Shown here in pieces: positions 20,551-33,996 of a DNA stretch of 64,000 nucleotides. This DNA is from Idiomarinaceae bacterium HL-53 (GTDB taxonomy: Bacteria > Pseudomonadota > Gammaproteobacteria > Enterobacterales > Alteromonadaceae), in the NCBI GenBank assembly GCA_001458075.1, contig LN899469.1, positions 744,001 through 808,000 on the forward strand, in the 5' to 3' direction. The position numbers were made by a program, and so were the translations under genes. The first letter of the stretch is position 1. Every line of letters starts with the position of its first letter. The notes beneath the pieces are model-generated. The model was not told the origin of the DNA, searched no databases, and saw only the letters and a list, made by a program, of their open reading frames with translations.

Positions 20551-22637
20551 TGACGGTACATACGTCTGATTTGTTAATTGAGCTGAGCACAGAAGAGCTG
20601 CCCCCTAAATCATTAAAGAAGCTTAGTGATAGCTTTTCTAGCAGCATTCAAGAGGCATTGCAAAAGGCCGGGTTGCTTATTACCGGCAGTTCAGTTGAAT
20701 CTTTCGCGACCCCTCGTCGACTCGGCGTTCGTATTACTGAAGTTCTAGCAAAACAACAAGACGAACAAGTCGAACGGAAAGGTCCTGCGGTGTCTGCAGC
20801 TTTCGATGGCGAGGGGAATCCGACTAAGGCCGCCCTGGGCTGGGCGCGCGGGCAAGGAATCGATTTAAGTGAAGCAGAACGCGTTAGCACTGATAAAGGC
20901 GAGTGGCTCGTTTACAACGCGTTCGTAGCCGGTCAAGCCATTCATTCGTTACTTCCTAAGATCGTTGAGAACGCAGCAAAGAGTTTACCTGTCCCGAAAA
21001 TGATGCGTTGGGGAGAAGGAATCCACAGTTTTATTCGGCCTCTTAAACACCTAACTGTGCTTCTGAATGACGAAGTGGTTCCTATGGAGCTTTTCGGTAT
21101 ACATAGCGATCGTATTGTTCTCGGTCACCGTTTCCACGGTGAGCGCACTATATCTATTGAGAACGCAGCAAGTTATGCCAAACAACTCTCGGAGTCATTC
21201 GTAATCGCCGATTTCGAAGCGCGTCGAGCCTTGATTAAAGCAGCAACACTCGATAAGGCGAGCGCTTTAAATGCCTTACCAGTGTGGGACGAGGCATTGC
21301 TTGATGAGGTGACCGCACTCGTGGAATACCCAGTAGCCATGCAAGCGTCATTTGATAAAGCGTTTCTACAAGTACCCAAAGAAGCGCTCATTTATACCAT
21401 GAAAGACGATCAGCGGTATTTCCCTCTTACCGATCATCATGGGGAGCTTCTTCCTCAATTTATCTTTATCTCTAACATCGATAGCTCGAATCCAAGAGCG
21501 GTGATTAGTGGGAATGAGAAGGTAATTCGCCCCCGACTTGCAGATGCTCAATTCTTTTTCGAGACCGATAAAAAGCAAACACTCGCGAGTCATGTTGAGA
21601 AGTTAGACAGCATTTTGTTTCAGAAGCAGCTCGGTACCGTGGGTGACAAAGCGCGCCGGTTGTCCAGTGTTTCGAGAGAGATTGCTAGCGCTTTGGGTGG
21701 CGACGAGACGATCGCCGGTAGAGCCGGTCTTTTGGCAAAAGCCGACTTGGTTTCGAACATGGTCACAGAGTTTCCAGAAGTACAGGGCATCATGGGTATG
21801 CACTATGCCCGCCATGACGGTGAAGGTGAAGAGATAGCAACTGCGATTGAAGCCCACTACCATCCCCGTTTCGCCGGCGACAGCCTCCCCACCACAAAAG
21901 AGGGTGCTGCCGTCGCACTTGCCGATAAGCTCGACACATTAGTTGGGATCTTTGGTATTGGGCAAACTCCGAAAGGAGATAAGGACCCATTTGCATTGCG
22001 CCGTGCTGCGATTGGTTTATTAAGAATCTTAATTGAAGGTAAGTATGCGGTTTCCCTTGATGAATTAGTTCGTATCGCGAGCCATCATTACGCTGGTACC
22101 ATCGATATTACGGACGCGATTCAGGGTGATATCTTAGAGTTCCTCTTTGGGCGCTTCCGTGCATACTATCAAGAGCAAGGGGTTGCAGTTGACGTTATCC
22201 AAGCTGTGTTAGCGCGCAAACCCATGGTGCCCTTTGACTTTGAGCAACGCGTGAAAGCTGTTGAGGCGTTCAAATCTCATGAGTCGGCGGAGTCTTTAGC
22301 CGCAGCGAATAAGCGAGTAGGCAACATTTTAAGTAAGGTTGACGAGAGTTTTGAATTCAATGATATTGATGTCTCATTGCTAACCGCAAGCGAAGAGATT
22401 GTACTGAACGAGACTCTTTCTAGTGTTCAAGACAAAATACAACCTCTTGTAGACACAGGAGAATACAGAGAAGTGCTGACCGCGCTCGCTGAGTTGCGCG
22501 AACCTATCGATGCGTTTTTTGATAACGTGATGGTGAATGCTGAAGATGAGAAGGTGCGTTTCAATCGGTTGGCCTTATTACAACGCTTACGAAATGTGTT
22601 TCTCGGTGTAGCAGACATAAGTTTGCTTCAGTCTTAG
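20550..22637 (+). CDS. glyS: Glycyl-tRNA synthetase beta subunit
   Basis: The 695-residue beta subunit supplies tRNA recognition for the tetrameric enzyme. It opens DLLIELSTEELPPKSLKKL and contains the family block KMRWGEGIHSFIRPLKHL-like segment near residue 150 and MGMHYARHDGEGEEIATAIEAHYHPR near 415, with a C-terminal anticodon-binding-like (DALR) region. Length is close to E. coli GlyS (689). AGGAGG precedes the start, within the glyQ end. A bidirectional terminator separates it from gyrB. Confidence 0.97.
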   Translation: MTVHTSDLLIELSTEELPPKSLKKLSDSFSSSIQEALQKAGLLITGSSVESFATPRRLGVRITEVLAKQQDEQVERKGPAVSAAFDGEGNPTKAALGWARGQGIDLSEAERVSTDKGEWLVYNAFVAGQAIHSLLPKIVENAAKSLPVPKMMRWGEGIHSFIRPLKHLTVLLNDEVVPMELFGIHSDRIVLGHRFHGERTISIENAASYAKQLSESFVIADFEARRALIKAATLDKASALNALPVWDEALLDEVTALVEYPVAMQASFDKAFLQVPKEALIYTMKDDQRYFPLTDHHGELLPQFIFISNIDSSNPRAVISGNEKVIRPRLADAQFFFETDKKQTLASHVEKLDSILFQKQLGTVGDKARRLSSVSREIASALGGDETIAGRAGLLAKADLVSNMVTEFPEVQGIMGMHYARHDGEGEEIATAIEAHYHPRFAGDSLPTTKEGAAVALADKLDTLVGIFGIGQTPKGDKDPFALRRAAIGLLRILIEGKYAVSLDELVRIASHHYAGTIDITDAIQGDILEFLFGRFRAYYQEQGVAVDVIQAVLARKPMVPFDFEQRVKAVEAFKSHESAESLAAANKRVGNILSKVDESFEFNDIDVSLLTASEEIVLNETLSSVQDKIQPLVDTGEYREVLTALAELREPIDAFFDNVMVNAEDEKVRFNRLALLQRLRNVFLGVADISLLQS

Positions 22638-22679
22638 GTTTCGTTGCTCAAAGAGTCTATTAGAGCAATTGTTGAAAAG

Positions 22680-22712
22680 AAAAAGAGGTGCATTAAATTG
22701 CACCCCTTTTTT
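22680..22712. terminator. Bidirectional terminator between glyS and gyrB
   Basis: The GGTGCA / TGCACC stem (from about 22687) has a T-run after it on the plus strand (22707-22712) and an equivalent T-rich run on the minus strand (complement of the A-rich 22680-22684 stretch). It can stop both convergent operons. Confidence 0.85.
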
Positions 22713-22728
22713 AGTTCCACGTGGAACT
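22713..22728. promoter_or_regulatory. parS: parS site 1 (ParB-binding palindrome)
   Basis: AGTTCCACGTGGAACT is a perfect 16-bp palindrome carrying the GTTCCACGTGGAAC core seen in gammaproteobacterial parS sites. It lies just past the gyrB stop, abutting the terminator. parA and parB are in the same window at 46.7-48.3 kb. Confidence 0.9.
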
Positions 22729-22734
22729 TATTAG

Positions 22735-26263
<3,529 letters not shown>

Positions 26264-26278
26264 TCAATCGGTATTCAG

Positions 26279-27379
26279 TTACAGACGCATTGGCATAATC
26301 ACATAAAGCGCACTGTCATCTGAATTATCTTCTACAAGCGCACTACTATTCTCGTCGGTAAGCGTAAATTTGACGCCCTCTCCATCGATCGAATTCAAAA
26401 CATCGACCACGTAATTAATATTAAAACCTATTTCCATTTCAGCGCCGCTGTATTCTATTTCGACACGTTCTTCCGCTTGCTCTTGCTCTTGGTTATTCGT
26501 TGTTAACCGCAGTTCATTTTCACTCAATTGAACACGAACTCCTCTGAATTTTTCATTCGAGAGAATTGCTACCCGCTGGAAAGATTGTTTCAACAAGTCC
26601 CTGTCGCCCACCACTATACGATCGCCACCGCTTGGTAGCACTCGGCGATAATCAGGGAAGCGACCGTCGAGCAACTTCGTGGTAAAGGTCATGCCGCCCG
26701 TTACTATACGAAGGTGGTTTTGACCTACTGATACCTCTACAATTGAATCGTTATCGTCCAGCAAGCGCAGCAGTTCTGTCACCCCTTTTCGAGGTACAAT
26801 CACTTGCTTATGAGGCAGCGCGCTCTGCTCTAAAGAAACCGACGCCATCGCCAAACGGTGCCCATCGGTTGCTACTGTGCGCAAGAGGTTGTCATTCACT
26901 TCGAAGAGCATGCCGTTAAGGTAATAGCGTACATCTTGGTTGGCCATCGAGAAATGGGTTCTTTCAATCACATGCTTCAATTGACCCTGAGGAACCTGAA
27001 ATTGAATCTCACTTTGCCAGTCCTCAATGTTTGGGAAATCTACAGATGGTAAAGTGCTTAACGTAAAACGACTTCTTCCGGCACGCACGATGACCTTATC
27101 GTCGCTCCCCTCCAACGTCACGTCTGCTCCCTCTGACAATGTTCTTACAATATCGAGCAGCTTCTTTGCTGGAACCGTCAAGTCCCCGGCTTGCGCATTC
27201 TCTAATGTCACCGACGAAACCAACTCAACCTCTAAATCCGTGCCCGTCATGCGAAGTGAGTCTTCACTTACTTGCAACAGTACATTCCCCAAAATAGGAA
27301 GGGTTGAACGTTTCTCAACTGCACCGCTTACAATTTGTAGTGGCTTTAACAAAGCGTCACGGCTAATGGTTAGTTTCAT
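26279..27379 (-). CDS. dnaN: DNA polymerase III beta sliding clamp
   Basis: The 366-residue clamp has three repeated domains. It starts MKLTISRDALLKPLQIVSGAVEKRSTLPILGNVLL and ends YVIMPMRL, the conserved clamp C-terminus that forms part of the partner-binding pocket. Two adjacent ATGs (27382 and 27379) are possible; AGGAG is better spaced (7 bases) for the second. E. coli DnaN has 366 residues. It lies between dnaA and recF in the canonical order. Confidence 0.97.
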   Translation of the reverse strand: MKLTISRDALLKPLQIVSGAVEKRSTLPILGNVLLQVSEDSLRMTGTDLEVELVSSVTLENAQAGDLTVPAKKLLDIVRTLSEGADVTLEGSDDKVIVRAGRSRFTLSTLPSVDFPNIEDWQSEIQFQVPQGQLKHVIERTHFSMANQDVRYYLNGMLFEVNDNLLRTVATDGHRLAMASVSLEQSALPHKQVIVPRKGVTELLRLLDDNDSIVEVSVGQNHLRIVTGGMTFTTKLLDGRFPDYRRVLPSGGDRIVVGDRDLLKQSFQRVAILSNEKFRGVRVQLSENELRLTTNNQEQEQAEERVEIEYSGAEMEIGFNINYVVDVLNSIDGEGVKFTLTDENSSALVEDNSDDSALYVIMPMRL

Positions 27380-27420
27380 CATGGCTCTCCTATTGTTATT
27401 CTTCTCGCGTACCTTAACAA

Positions 27421-28788
27421 TTAAACCGATAGCGTTCGGTTAAGGTTCCGGTAATCCTGTTGAATTTCATGATCTTCTTCAATTAACTCTTTCACTTTCC
27501 GACAAGCATGCAGCACCGTCGTATGATCTCTTCCGCCAAACGCATCGCCAATTTCAGGCAAACTATGGTTTGTCAGTTCTTTCGCAAGTGCCATCGCCAC
27601 TTGCCGTGGCCTCGCAATGGAACGACTTCTGCGCTTCGACGTTAAATCCGTTACTTTAATGTTGTAGTACTCTGCGACCGTACGCTGAATATTATCCATG
27701 GTGATCATTTTATCTTGTGCCATCAATAAATCGCGCAGTGCATCTTTTACAAACTCTATCGTAACTTCTCGCCCGGTCAGGTTTACATTCGCGACCACGC
27801 GGTTTAATGCGCCCTCTAACTCGCGAACATGCGTACGTAAACGCTTTGCTATGAAGAACGACACCTCTGGCGGTAGCTTAATTTTCCGTTCCTCAGCCTT
27901 TTTCTCTAAAATGGCAACTCGAGTCGGCAAGTCTGGCGGTTCGATGGCAACCGTGAGACCCCAACCAAAGCGACTTTTCAAACGCTCGTCTAAGCCTTCA
28001 ATTTCTTTGGGGTAAACATCGGAGGTAAGAATGACTTGCTGGTTTCCTTCCAGCAACCAATTAAACGTATGGAAAAACTCGTCTTGAAAGTGTTCCTTTT
28101 TCGCGAAAAATTGAACGTCATCAATTAACAACGCTTCCACCGAGCGATAACTATCCTTAAATACGTCTATTTTATTGTGCTTCATGGCGTACACCATATC
28201 TTGCACAAACCGCTCTGCACGAAGGTAATAAACCTTCGCATCGGGCTTATTCTGCAGAATCGCGTTTCCCACCGCATGCAACAAATGGGTTTTACCAAGC
28301 CCCGTACCCCCATAAATAAAAAGTGGGTTATATGCCTTTCCGGGGTTTTCAGCGACCTGGGCTGCCGCTGCTCGCGCTAATTGATTCGAACGACCCTCGA
28401 CAAAGTTCTCAAAACGATGATTCGTAACCAAGTTACTATTTTGTAGGGAAATGGGACGGTCGACATGATTCGTTTTGCTCGTTGGTGAAGTATTCGCCCC
28501 AGCGGGCTTAGAGATTGGCGGAGCAACTTCTTCGTTAGATTCTTTAAGAGACCCAACTTTAAGCTCTACATTCGGAGCTTTGTCGCCCGCATGTTCACGC
28601 AAAAAACTGATGATTTGTTTCAGGTACTTATCTTTTACCCAATCCATTACATACGGGTTAGGCGCATACAAGAACAATGTGTTCTCTTGCACCTTAGCTT
28701 GCAGCGGACGAATCCACGTATTGAATTGCTGCAACGCCAATTCACTTTGTAATCGAGATAGACATTGCTGCCACAAGCTCGTACCCAC
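27421..28788 (-). CDS. dnaA: Chromosomal replication initiator DnaA (GTG start)
   Basis: The 455-residue AAA+ initiator has domain I ([25 protein letters not shown]), a variable linker (about 88-120), the AAA+ domain with Walker [15 protein letters not shown] and Walker [10 protein letters not shown], and C-terminal domain IV with the DnaA-box signature [16 protein letters not shown]. The GTG at 28788 has AGGAG at correct spacing and gives the usual N-terminus. It diverges from rpmH, and a consensus DnaA box lies in its upstream region, suggesting autoregulation. oriC is about 15 kb away. Confidence 0.97.
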   Translation of the reverse strand: MGTSLWQQCLSRLQSELALQQFNTWIRPLQAKVQENTLFLYAPNPYVMDWVKDKYLKQIISFLREHAGDKAPNVELKVGSLKESNEEVAPPISKPAGANTSPTSKTNHVDRPISLQNSNLVTNHRFENFVEGRSNQLARAAAAQVAENPGKAYNPLFIYGGTGLGKTHLLHAVGNAILQNKPDAKVYYLRAERFVQDMVYAMKHNKIDVFKDSYRSVEALLIDDVQFFAKKEHFQDEFFHTFNWLLEGNQQVILTSDVYPKEIEGLDERLKSRFGWGLTVAIEPPDLPTRVAILEKKAEERKIKLPPEVSFFIAKRLRTHVRELEGALNRVVANVNLTGREVTIEFVKDALRDLLMAQDKMITMDNIQRTVAEYYNIKVTDLTSKRRSRSIARPRQVAMALAKELTNHSLPEIGDAFGGRDHTTVLHACRKVKELIEEDHEIQQDYRNLNRTLSV

Positions 28789-28910
28789 TTACCTCTCCTA
28801 GTAACCCTTCTCTTTCTATTTTCGAGGGCTCAGATCATCGCGAAAAACATCTGTTCATGATACGAAATTCATAGGGTATAAGCCACCTTTTTACCCGCAT
28901 TTTGTCGCAG

Positions 28911-28919
28911 TTATCCACA
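28911..28919 (+). promoter_or_regulatory. DnaA box in the dnaA/rpmH intergenic region
   Basis: TTATCCACA is an exact high-affinity DnaA box, 123 bp upstream of the dnaA start and next to the rpmH promoter. It probably serves autoregulation of dnaA. Confidence 0.8.
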
Positions 28920-28940
28920 GGGAAAAGATCGTTTCCACGT

Positions 28941-28969
28941 TTGACACAGATCCGTTTTAAGGGTAGAAT
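28941..28969 (+). promoter_or_regulatory. Sigma-70 promoter for rpmH-rnpA
   Basis: TTGACA (28941-28946) and TAGAAT (28964-28969) are separated by exactly 17 bp, about 90 bp upstream of rpmH. A second TTGACA occurs at 28981 but lacks a good -10. Confidence 0.82.
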
Positions 28970-29059
28970 CCGCGCTCATTTTGACACACGGTTCAACCAC
29001 GTAATTTTTATTCACGTGAACGAACGTGATTAAGTAGTTAACCAAGCGGAATTAGAGCA

Positions 29060-29194
29060 ATGAAAAGAACATTTCAACCGAGTGTATTAAAGCGTAAGCG
29101 TGACCACGGCTTCCGTGCGCGGATGGCCACCAAAAACGGACGTAAAGTTCTTGCGCGCCGTCGTGCTAAAGGGCGCAAAGTACTGACCGCCTAA
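29060..29194 (+). CDS. rpmH: 50S ribosomal protein L34
   Basis: The 44-residue protein starts [20 protein letters not shown] and ends KVLTA, unmistakably L34, and is very basic. The usual family length is 44-46. It diverges from dnaA and leads rnpA-yidD-yidC. A strong promoter and a long leader precede it. Confidence 0.98.
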   Translation: MKRTFQPSVLKRKRDHGFRARMATKNGRKVLARRRAKGRKVLTA

Positions 29195-29217
29195 TCGCGG
29201 TCAGCTCAGGTTTCTGA

Positions 29218-29607
29218 GTGAAGCAGTTTGCCTACCCTCGGGAGTTACGTCTGTTAACTCCCGCGCACTTTCAAAAAGTTTTCCAACAGCCTCCAGTGAA
29301 AGCAGTGAGTAAGCAACTCACCTTGCTCGCGCAACCTAATGAACTCTCACACCCGCGTCTCGGCGTTACCGTTAGCAAACGAAACGCAAAGAAAGCCGTG
29401 CAACGAAATCAAATAAAAAGAATAATTCGTGAATCTTTTAGGTTAAAGCAGCACAAACTGAAAGGCTTTGATATTATCGTCATCGCCAAACCTGGGGTTA
29501 CCGAGCTAGACAAAGCTGCGCTTCGAGATCTTAGTGATTATTTATGGCGAAAATTAAGCACGCGTTGCGATCAGTATTTATCGGCCTTATCCGACTCTAC
29601 CAGTTAA
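29218..29607 (+). CDS. rnpA: Ribonuclease P protein component (GTG start)
   Basis: The 129-residue basic protein is the RNase P protein, which assists the catalytic RNA in tRNA 5' maturation. Its family motif is [18 protein letters not shown] (about residues 60-77). The GTG at 29218 lies 23 bp after rpmH and gives the expected N-terminus, [18 protein letters not shown]. The 3' 64 bp overlap yidD in another frame, a known arrangement. Confidence 0.95.
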   Translation: MKQFAYPRELRLLTPAHFQKVFQQPPVKAVSKQLTLLAQPNELSHPRLGVTVSKRNAKKAVQRNQIKRIIRESFRLKQHKLKGFDIIVIAKPGVTELDKAALRDLSDYLWRKLSTRCDQYLSALSDSTS

Positions 29608-29813
29608 TTATAAGCCCGTTATTAGGGCCTCGGTGTCGATTTGTGCCAACCTGCTCCGAATATGCAATTCTTGCAATTCGCGAGCATGGTATTATGCGGG
29701 GCTGCTGGTTAGCTGCAAAACGAATAGGTAAATGTCATCCAGGGCATCCCGGTGGATTTGATCCGGTCCCTGAAAAGAAGTCATTAGCAAACACGAAAGA
29801 AGAGAACCAATAA
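29544..29813 (+). CDS. yidD: Membrane protein insertion efficiency factor YidD
   Basis: The 89-residue protein has an amphipathic N-terminal region ([21 protein letters not shown]) followed by the YidD core with three conserved cysteines: [11 protein letters not shown] and [17 protein letters not shown]. It supports YidC/Sec membrane insertion at the inner membrane. It overlaps rnpA by 64 bp and ends 2 bp before yidC. Confidence 0.95.
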   Translation: MAKIKHALRSVFIGLIRLYQLIISPLLGPRCRFVPTCSEYAILAIREHGIMRGCWLAAKRIGKCHPGHPGGFDPVPEKKSLANTKEENQ

Positions 29814-29815
29814 TT

Positions 29816-31513
29816 ATGGATTCGCGTCGTACAATACTAATCATACTCCTGCTCGTGTTGTCATTCTTTATGTACCAACAATGGTTAATAGAGAATCCGA
29901 GCAACACACCTGGCGTTAACGCTTCATCCCAAACGCAACAAACCTCAGGTGAAACAGTTGCCGAACCGCAAGGAGACGCAGGCGAGTTTTCTGTTCCACA
30001 AGCAGGTGCGCAAGAATCAACCTTACCTGTAGCCGATGCGAGTGGAACTCCGAGCAGCGAAGCGGTTCGCGGTGATACCATTCAGGTACGGACCGACGTA
30101 TTTTCCGTGGAAATCGCGCTTCGTGGTGGTGACATTATCCACAGCGAACTTCTCGAACACGCTGAAACACTGGGCGAAACCGAACGTTACACAATTTTAT
30201 TTCAAGAGCCGGGCCGCATTCACATCGCTCAAAGCGGGTTAATTGGGCCTGACGGCGTAGATACCGCTCAGAGTCGCCCATTGTATAACGCCGCACAAAC
30301 CGAATATGTGATGAACGGTGAAGATCGATTCTCAGTACCGCTCACCTATACCACCGATACGGGCGTTGAAATTGTCAAAACCTTCACGTTCGATCGCGGC
30401 GATTACTCCATAGAAGTCAGCCATGAGGTTCGTAACAACACATCAGATGCCTTACAAATGGCAGCTTATGGACAGCTCAAACAAACTGTGGCGAATGCTG
30501 ATGGTGGCAGTATGTTCATGCCCACCTATCGTGGTGCTGCTTTTTCATCGACTGAAGATCGGTATAAAAAATACAACTTCAAAGATATCGAGAAGCGTAA
30601 CTTAAACCAACAAACACCGGCAGGTTGGATAGCGATGCTCGAGCATTACTTTGTAACGGCCTGGGTGCCAGACCAAAGTACGACCAACCGTCTGTATACA
30701 ACCAATCTCACTCGTTCAGGCGACGCATTAATCGGATACGTCGGCCCTACAACACCGGTGGCAGCGGGTACAACTGAAACTTTTGTCAGCCACATTTATA
30801 TGGGACCAAAAGATCAGGAAAACCTTGCGTTACTTGCTGAGCATCTAAACCTCACCGTTGATTATGGTTTCTTATGGTGGCTCGCACAGCCTATTCACTG
30901 GCTCCTATCGTTTTTACATGGTTTTGTGGGTAACTGGGGCTTTGCGATCATCCTAGTGACACTCGTTGTGAAAGGCGCGCTCTATCCGCTTACCAAAGCG
31001 CAGTACACCTCCATGGCGAAAATGCGCAAAATTGCTCCGCGTATGCAAGAGCTGAAAGAGCGTTATGGCGACGACCGCCAGAAAATGTCTCAAGCCATGA
31101 TGAAAATGTATCAGGAAGAGAAGGTTAATCCGCTCGGTGGCTGTTTACCGATGTTACTACAATTGCCTATTTTCCTTGCACTTTACTGGGTACTACTCGA
31201 AAGCCCAGAAATTCGTCATGCCGACTTCATGCTTTGGATAAACGATCTTTCGAGTCGCGACCCGTACTTCATTCTGCCACTGCTGATGGGCGCGAGCATG
31301 TACCTAATGCAACGCTTGCAACCTACACCTATGACCGACCCGATGCAGCAAAAGATCATGCAAATGATGCCAATTCTGTTTACGGTGTTCTTCCTGTTCT
31401 TCCCAGCCGGATTGGTATTGTATTGGTTGGTGAGTAACCTCATATCAATTGCACAAATGTTGTGGATTTATCGCCAGCTCGATAAAAAAGGCTTGAGCAG
31501 CAAAAATAAGTAG
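29816..31513 (+). CDS. yidC: Membrane protein insertase YidC
   Basis: The 565-residue insertase has an N-terminal membrane anchor (about 5-25), a linker rich in Gln, Ser and Ala, the large periplasmic P1 domain (about 80-345), and the conserved five-segment core, including FLHGFVGNWGFAIILVTLVVKGALYPLTKAQYTSMAKMR and GGCLPMLLQLPIFLALYWVL. It inserts proteins such as the ATP synthase c subunit, whose gene is also in this window. It ends the rpmH-rnpA-yidD-yidC operon with a terminator. Confidence 0.97.
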   Translation: MDSRRTILIILLLVLSFFMYQQWLIENPSNTPGVNASSQTQQTSGETVAEPQGDAGEFSVPQAGAQESTLPVADASGTPSSEAVRGDTIQVRTDVFSVEIALRGGDIIHSELLEHAETLGETERYTILFQEPGRIHIAQSGLIGPDGVDTAQSRPLYNAAQTEYVMNGEDRFSVPLTYTTDTGVEIVKTFTFDRGDYSIEVSHEVRNNTSDALQMAAYGQLKQTVANADGGSMFMPTYRGAAFSSTEDRYKKYNFKDIEKRNLNQQTPAGWIAMLEHYFVTAWVPDQSTTNRLYTTNLTRSGDALIGYVGPTTPVAAGTTETFVSHIYMGPKDQENLALLAEHLNLTVDYGFLWWLAQPIHWLLSFLHGFVGNWGFAIILVTLVVKGALYPLTKAQYTSMAKMRKIAPRMQELKERYGDDRQKMSQAMMKMYQEEKVNPLGGCLPMLLQLPIFLALYWVLLESPEIRHADFMLWINDLSSRDPYFILPLLMGASMYLMQRLQPTPMTDPMQQKIMQMMPILFTVFFLFFPAGLVLYWLVSNLISIAQMLWIYRQLDKKGLSSKNK

Positions 31514-31539
31514 CAAGCAACACAACTAACCATACTACA

Positions 31540-31572
31540 AGCCCCTGTTTCTAAAAGAGACGGGGGCTTTTT
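31540..31572 (+). terminator. Rho-independent terminator after yidC
   Basis: A GC-rich stem (GCCCC at 31541-31545 with GGGGC at 31563-31567, extended by six more pairs including two G-T) with a TAAAA loop is followed by T5. It sits 27 bp after the yidC stop. Confidence 0.9.
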
Positions 31573-31712
31573 ATATCTATTCACACAACTTTCAAGCAAT
31601 GTCTTTACGGAATTGAGAATGACAGCTATTATTCTCTGAGTTACAATTAAATAACATTAATTCAAGTCAAACTAACAACTAATTCACATTATCTAGTTTA
31701 AAGGAAGCGAAA

Positions 31713-32507
31713 GTGGTACGTGCAAGGAAAGTATTAATTATCATGAAAGTCATCTTAGCGGCTGTTCTGCTGGCTTTTGTGGTGAGCGCGGCACAACTTC
31801 ATTCCAATTCCTCTGGCACATCCAACGACACCGAGTCACTCACAAATTCAGGAAGCTTATCGGTAAGTTTACGAGCGCAAAATGATGCACGTACATTGGT
31901 AGTCAGCACCATGTCTGAGGTAACAACCGACCACCCTACTTACCAAATTGTGCATGAGGCGTATGCCCAACTCGGCTACGACGTTTCATTGCTCAACATG
32001 CCTTATGCTCGCAGCTGGTATGAAAGTAATCGCGGCAAAGTAATCGACGCAGAACTTGCACGAACAGACGAAGTGACTTCTGAAGACATGATTCGCATCG
32101 AAGTTCCATTTCACGAGACGTCTGCAACCGTTTATACGAACGATCCCAACTTCTCTCCAGAGAGCTGGGAGGCACTGCGTGGGAAGCGAATCGATATTAT
32201 CGAAGGCACCAATATTATAGCGGGGCGTTTAGGAGATATTCCATTCAATAGCGTTACCACCATGGAGCAAGGGTTTAGACGCCTAGAACATAACCGCTCT
32301 GATGCATTCATTGTTCCGGGCGATATTGCAGAGGTTATCTTTGATAAAATGACACTCAACAATGTGTATCGTGTAAGCCCCGACCTCGAACACTGGCTCC
32401 TCTATCATTACATTAATAAAAACCATGCCGACTTAGCCGAGCCCTTGGCCAGAGAAATCGCGCGCATCGTTGCACGTGACAATATTCGTCTACGGGTTCA
32501 AAATTAA
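31713..32507 (+). CDS. Orphan periplasmic solute-binding protein (SBP_bac_3-like)
   Basis: The 264-residue product has an N-terminal hydrophobic segment (VLIIMKVILAAVLLAFVVSA) acting as signal peptide or anchor, then a type II periplasmic-binding-protein-like domain (about 60-260). Sequence such as YQIVHEAYAQLGYDVSLLNMPYARSWYE and LRGKRIDIIEGTNIIAGRL resembles the amino-acid-binding SBP_bac_3 family. No permease or ATPase gene is nearby, so it may be a sensor-like or enzyme-associated binding protein; the ligand is unknown. AAGGAAG lies five bases before the GTG at 31713; the ATG at 31743 is an alternative. It stands alone between yidC and mnmE. Confidence 0.72.
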   Translation: MVRARKVLIIMKVILAAVLLAFVVSAAQLHSNSSGTSNDTESLTNSGSLSVSLRAQNDARTLVVSTMSEVTTDHPTYQIVHEAYAQLGYDVSLLNMPYARSWYESNRGKVIDAELARTDEVTSEDMIRIEVPFHETSATVYTNDPNFSPESWEALRGKRIDIIEGTNIIAGRLGDIPFNSVTTMEQGFRRLEHNRSDAFIVPGDIAEVIFDKMTLNNVYRVSPDLEHWLLYHYINKNHADLAEPLAREIARIVARDNIRLRVQN

Positions 32508-32600
32508 GAATCCGCTGCACCTTTGGCCTATCACCGTTATACTATACCTGCTCTATTTTTCACGTAACTCAATGCGCAAGGCATAGAAAGCAGGTTTTCA

Positions 32601-33986
32601 ATGAATGCAGACGCTTTAAGCTCACAAGACTTCGACACTATCGTGGCGCAAGCGACACCGCCGGGAAAGGGTGGCGTTGGCATTGTTCGCGTGAGCGGCG
32701 TGAACGCTAAATCAATCGCCAAGCAAATTATCGGCTTCGCACCCAAACCTCGCTTTGCACATTACACAGAGTTTAAAGATTTAGAAGGAAACCTGCTCGA
32801 CCAAGGTATCGCCCTCTTTTTTGAAGGCCCTAACTCTTTCACCGGCGAAGACGTTCTCGAGCTTCAAGGCCACGGAGGCCCTGTGGTGATCGACATGTTA
32901 ATTCGCGCCATTTTAGCAACTACGCATGTACGTTTGGCTCGCCCAGGTGAGTTCAGTGAGCGCGCATTTCTTAATGACAAACTCGATCTAGCTCAAGCGG
33001 AGGCAATTGCCGACCTAATCGATACAACCTCAGAACAAGCGGCTAAAATGGCCTTACAAAGCCTTCAAGGTGCATTTTCACATCGTATTGACCAACTTGT
33101 CGACGCCATCATTCAACTTCGCATGTATGTTGAAGCCGCTATCGACTTCCCAGAAGAAGAAATCGACTTCCTTGGTGATGGTAAAGTTGCAAGCGATCTA
33201 CAAGAAATTCTCAATGCATTAAAGCAAGTAGAGAAGGAAGCCAAACAAGGCCAGTTGTTGCGAGAAGGTATGCGTGTAGTCATTGCTGGCCGGCCCAATG
33301 CAGGTAAGTCGAGCTTACTCAATGCACTAGCCGGTCGAGAATCCGCCATTGTCACCGATATCGCGGGTACCACCCGAGACGTGCTAAGAGAGCATATTCA
33401 AATCGACGGCATGCCACTTCATATTATCGACACCGCCGGCTTACGAGAAAGCCCTGATAAAGTAGAACAGATCGGGATAGAGCGTGCATGGGCCGAAATT
33501 GAACAAGCCGACCGCGTCTTGTTTATGGTGGACTCTACCGACACTGACGCCATTCACCCGAACGACATATGGCCGGAATTCTTTCACCGACTTCCGCCTA
33601 ACCTGCCGTTTAGCGTAATTCGCAACAAAGTTGACCTTACCGGCGAGGCCGTTGGGTTTGCTGAGTACGAGAACATTCCAGTGGTTTCGCTCTCAGCTTC
33701 AAGTGGACAAGGGATAGAAACCCTGCGCGAGCATTTAAAACTGAGCATGGGTTTAAATACCAACCTTGAGGGCGGTTTCATGGCCCGAAGACGGCATTTA
33801 GAAGCGATTGAACGGGCAAAATCACATTTGTTGAACGGCCAAGAACAACTCCATGAATACGCAGCTGGCGAACTGCTCGCGGAAGAACTACGTTTAGCTC
33901 AATCACACCTGAATGAAATCACTGGCGAGTTCACTAGTGATGATCTTCTTGGGAAGATTTTTGGGTCGTTTTGTATCGGGAAGTGA
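32601..33986 (+). CDS. mnmE: tRNA U34 modification GTPase MnmE
   Basis: The 461-residue K+-dependent GTPase works with MnmG to make cmnm5U34 in tRNA. The N-terminal folate-binding domain starts [22 protein letters not shown]. The inserted G domain shows [28 protein letters not shown] and NKVDL. The C-terminus is FGSFCIGK with the catalytic cysteine. Length is close to E. coli MnmE (454). Its partner mnmG lies 10 kb downstream, on the far side of oriC. Confidence 0.97.
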   Translation: MNADALSSQDFDTIVAQATPPGKGGVGIVRVSGVNAKSIAKQIIGFAPKPRFAHYTEFKDLEGNLLDQGIALFFEGPNSFTGEDVLELQGHGGPVVIDMLIRAILATTHVRLARPGEFSERAFLNDKLDLAQAEAIADLIDTTSEQAAKMALQSLQGAFSHRIDQLVDAIIQLRMYVEAAIDFPEEEIDFLGDGKVASDLQEILNALKQVEKEAKQGQLLREGMRVVIAGRPNAGKSSLLNALAGRESAIVTDIAGTTRDVLREHIQIDGMPLHIIDTAGLRESPDKVEQIGIERAWAEIEQADRVLFMVDSTDTDAIHPNDIWPEFFHRLPPNLPFSVIRNKVDLTGEAVGFAEYENIPVVSLSASSGQGIETLREHLKLSMGLNTNLEGGFMARRRHLEAIERAKSHLLNGQEQLHEYAAGELLAEELRLAQSHLNEITGEFTSDDLLGKIFGSFCIGK

Positions 33987-33996
33987 AGGAAAAACC

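Noticed and set aside
28981-29025. TTCACGTGAA palindrome in the rpmH leader, resembling parS
   Set aside because: It lacks the flanking GTT/AAC of the 14-bp core and has a different inner sequence from the three clear sites; likely chance.
33913-33996. N-terminal extension of the DUF2959 lipoprotein
   Set aside because: It lies within mnmE in another frame and would destroy the lipoprotein signal that starts at 33997.
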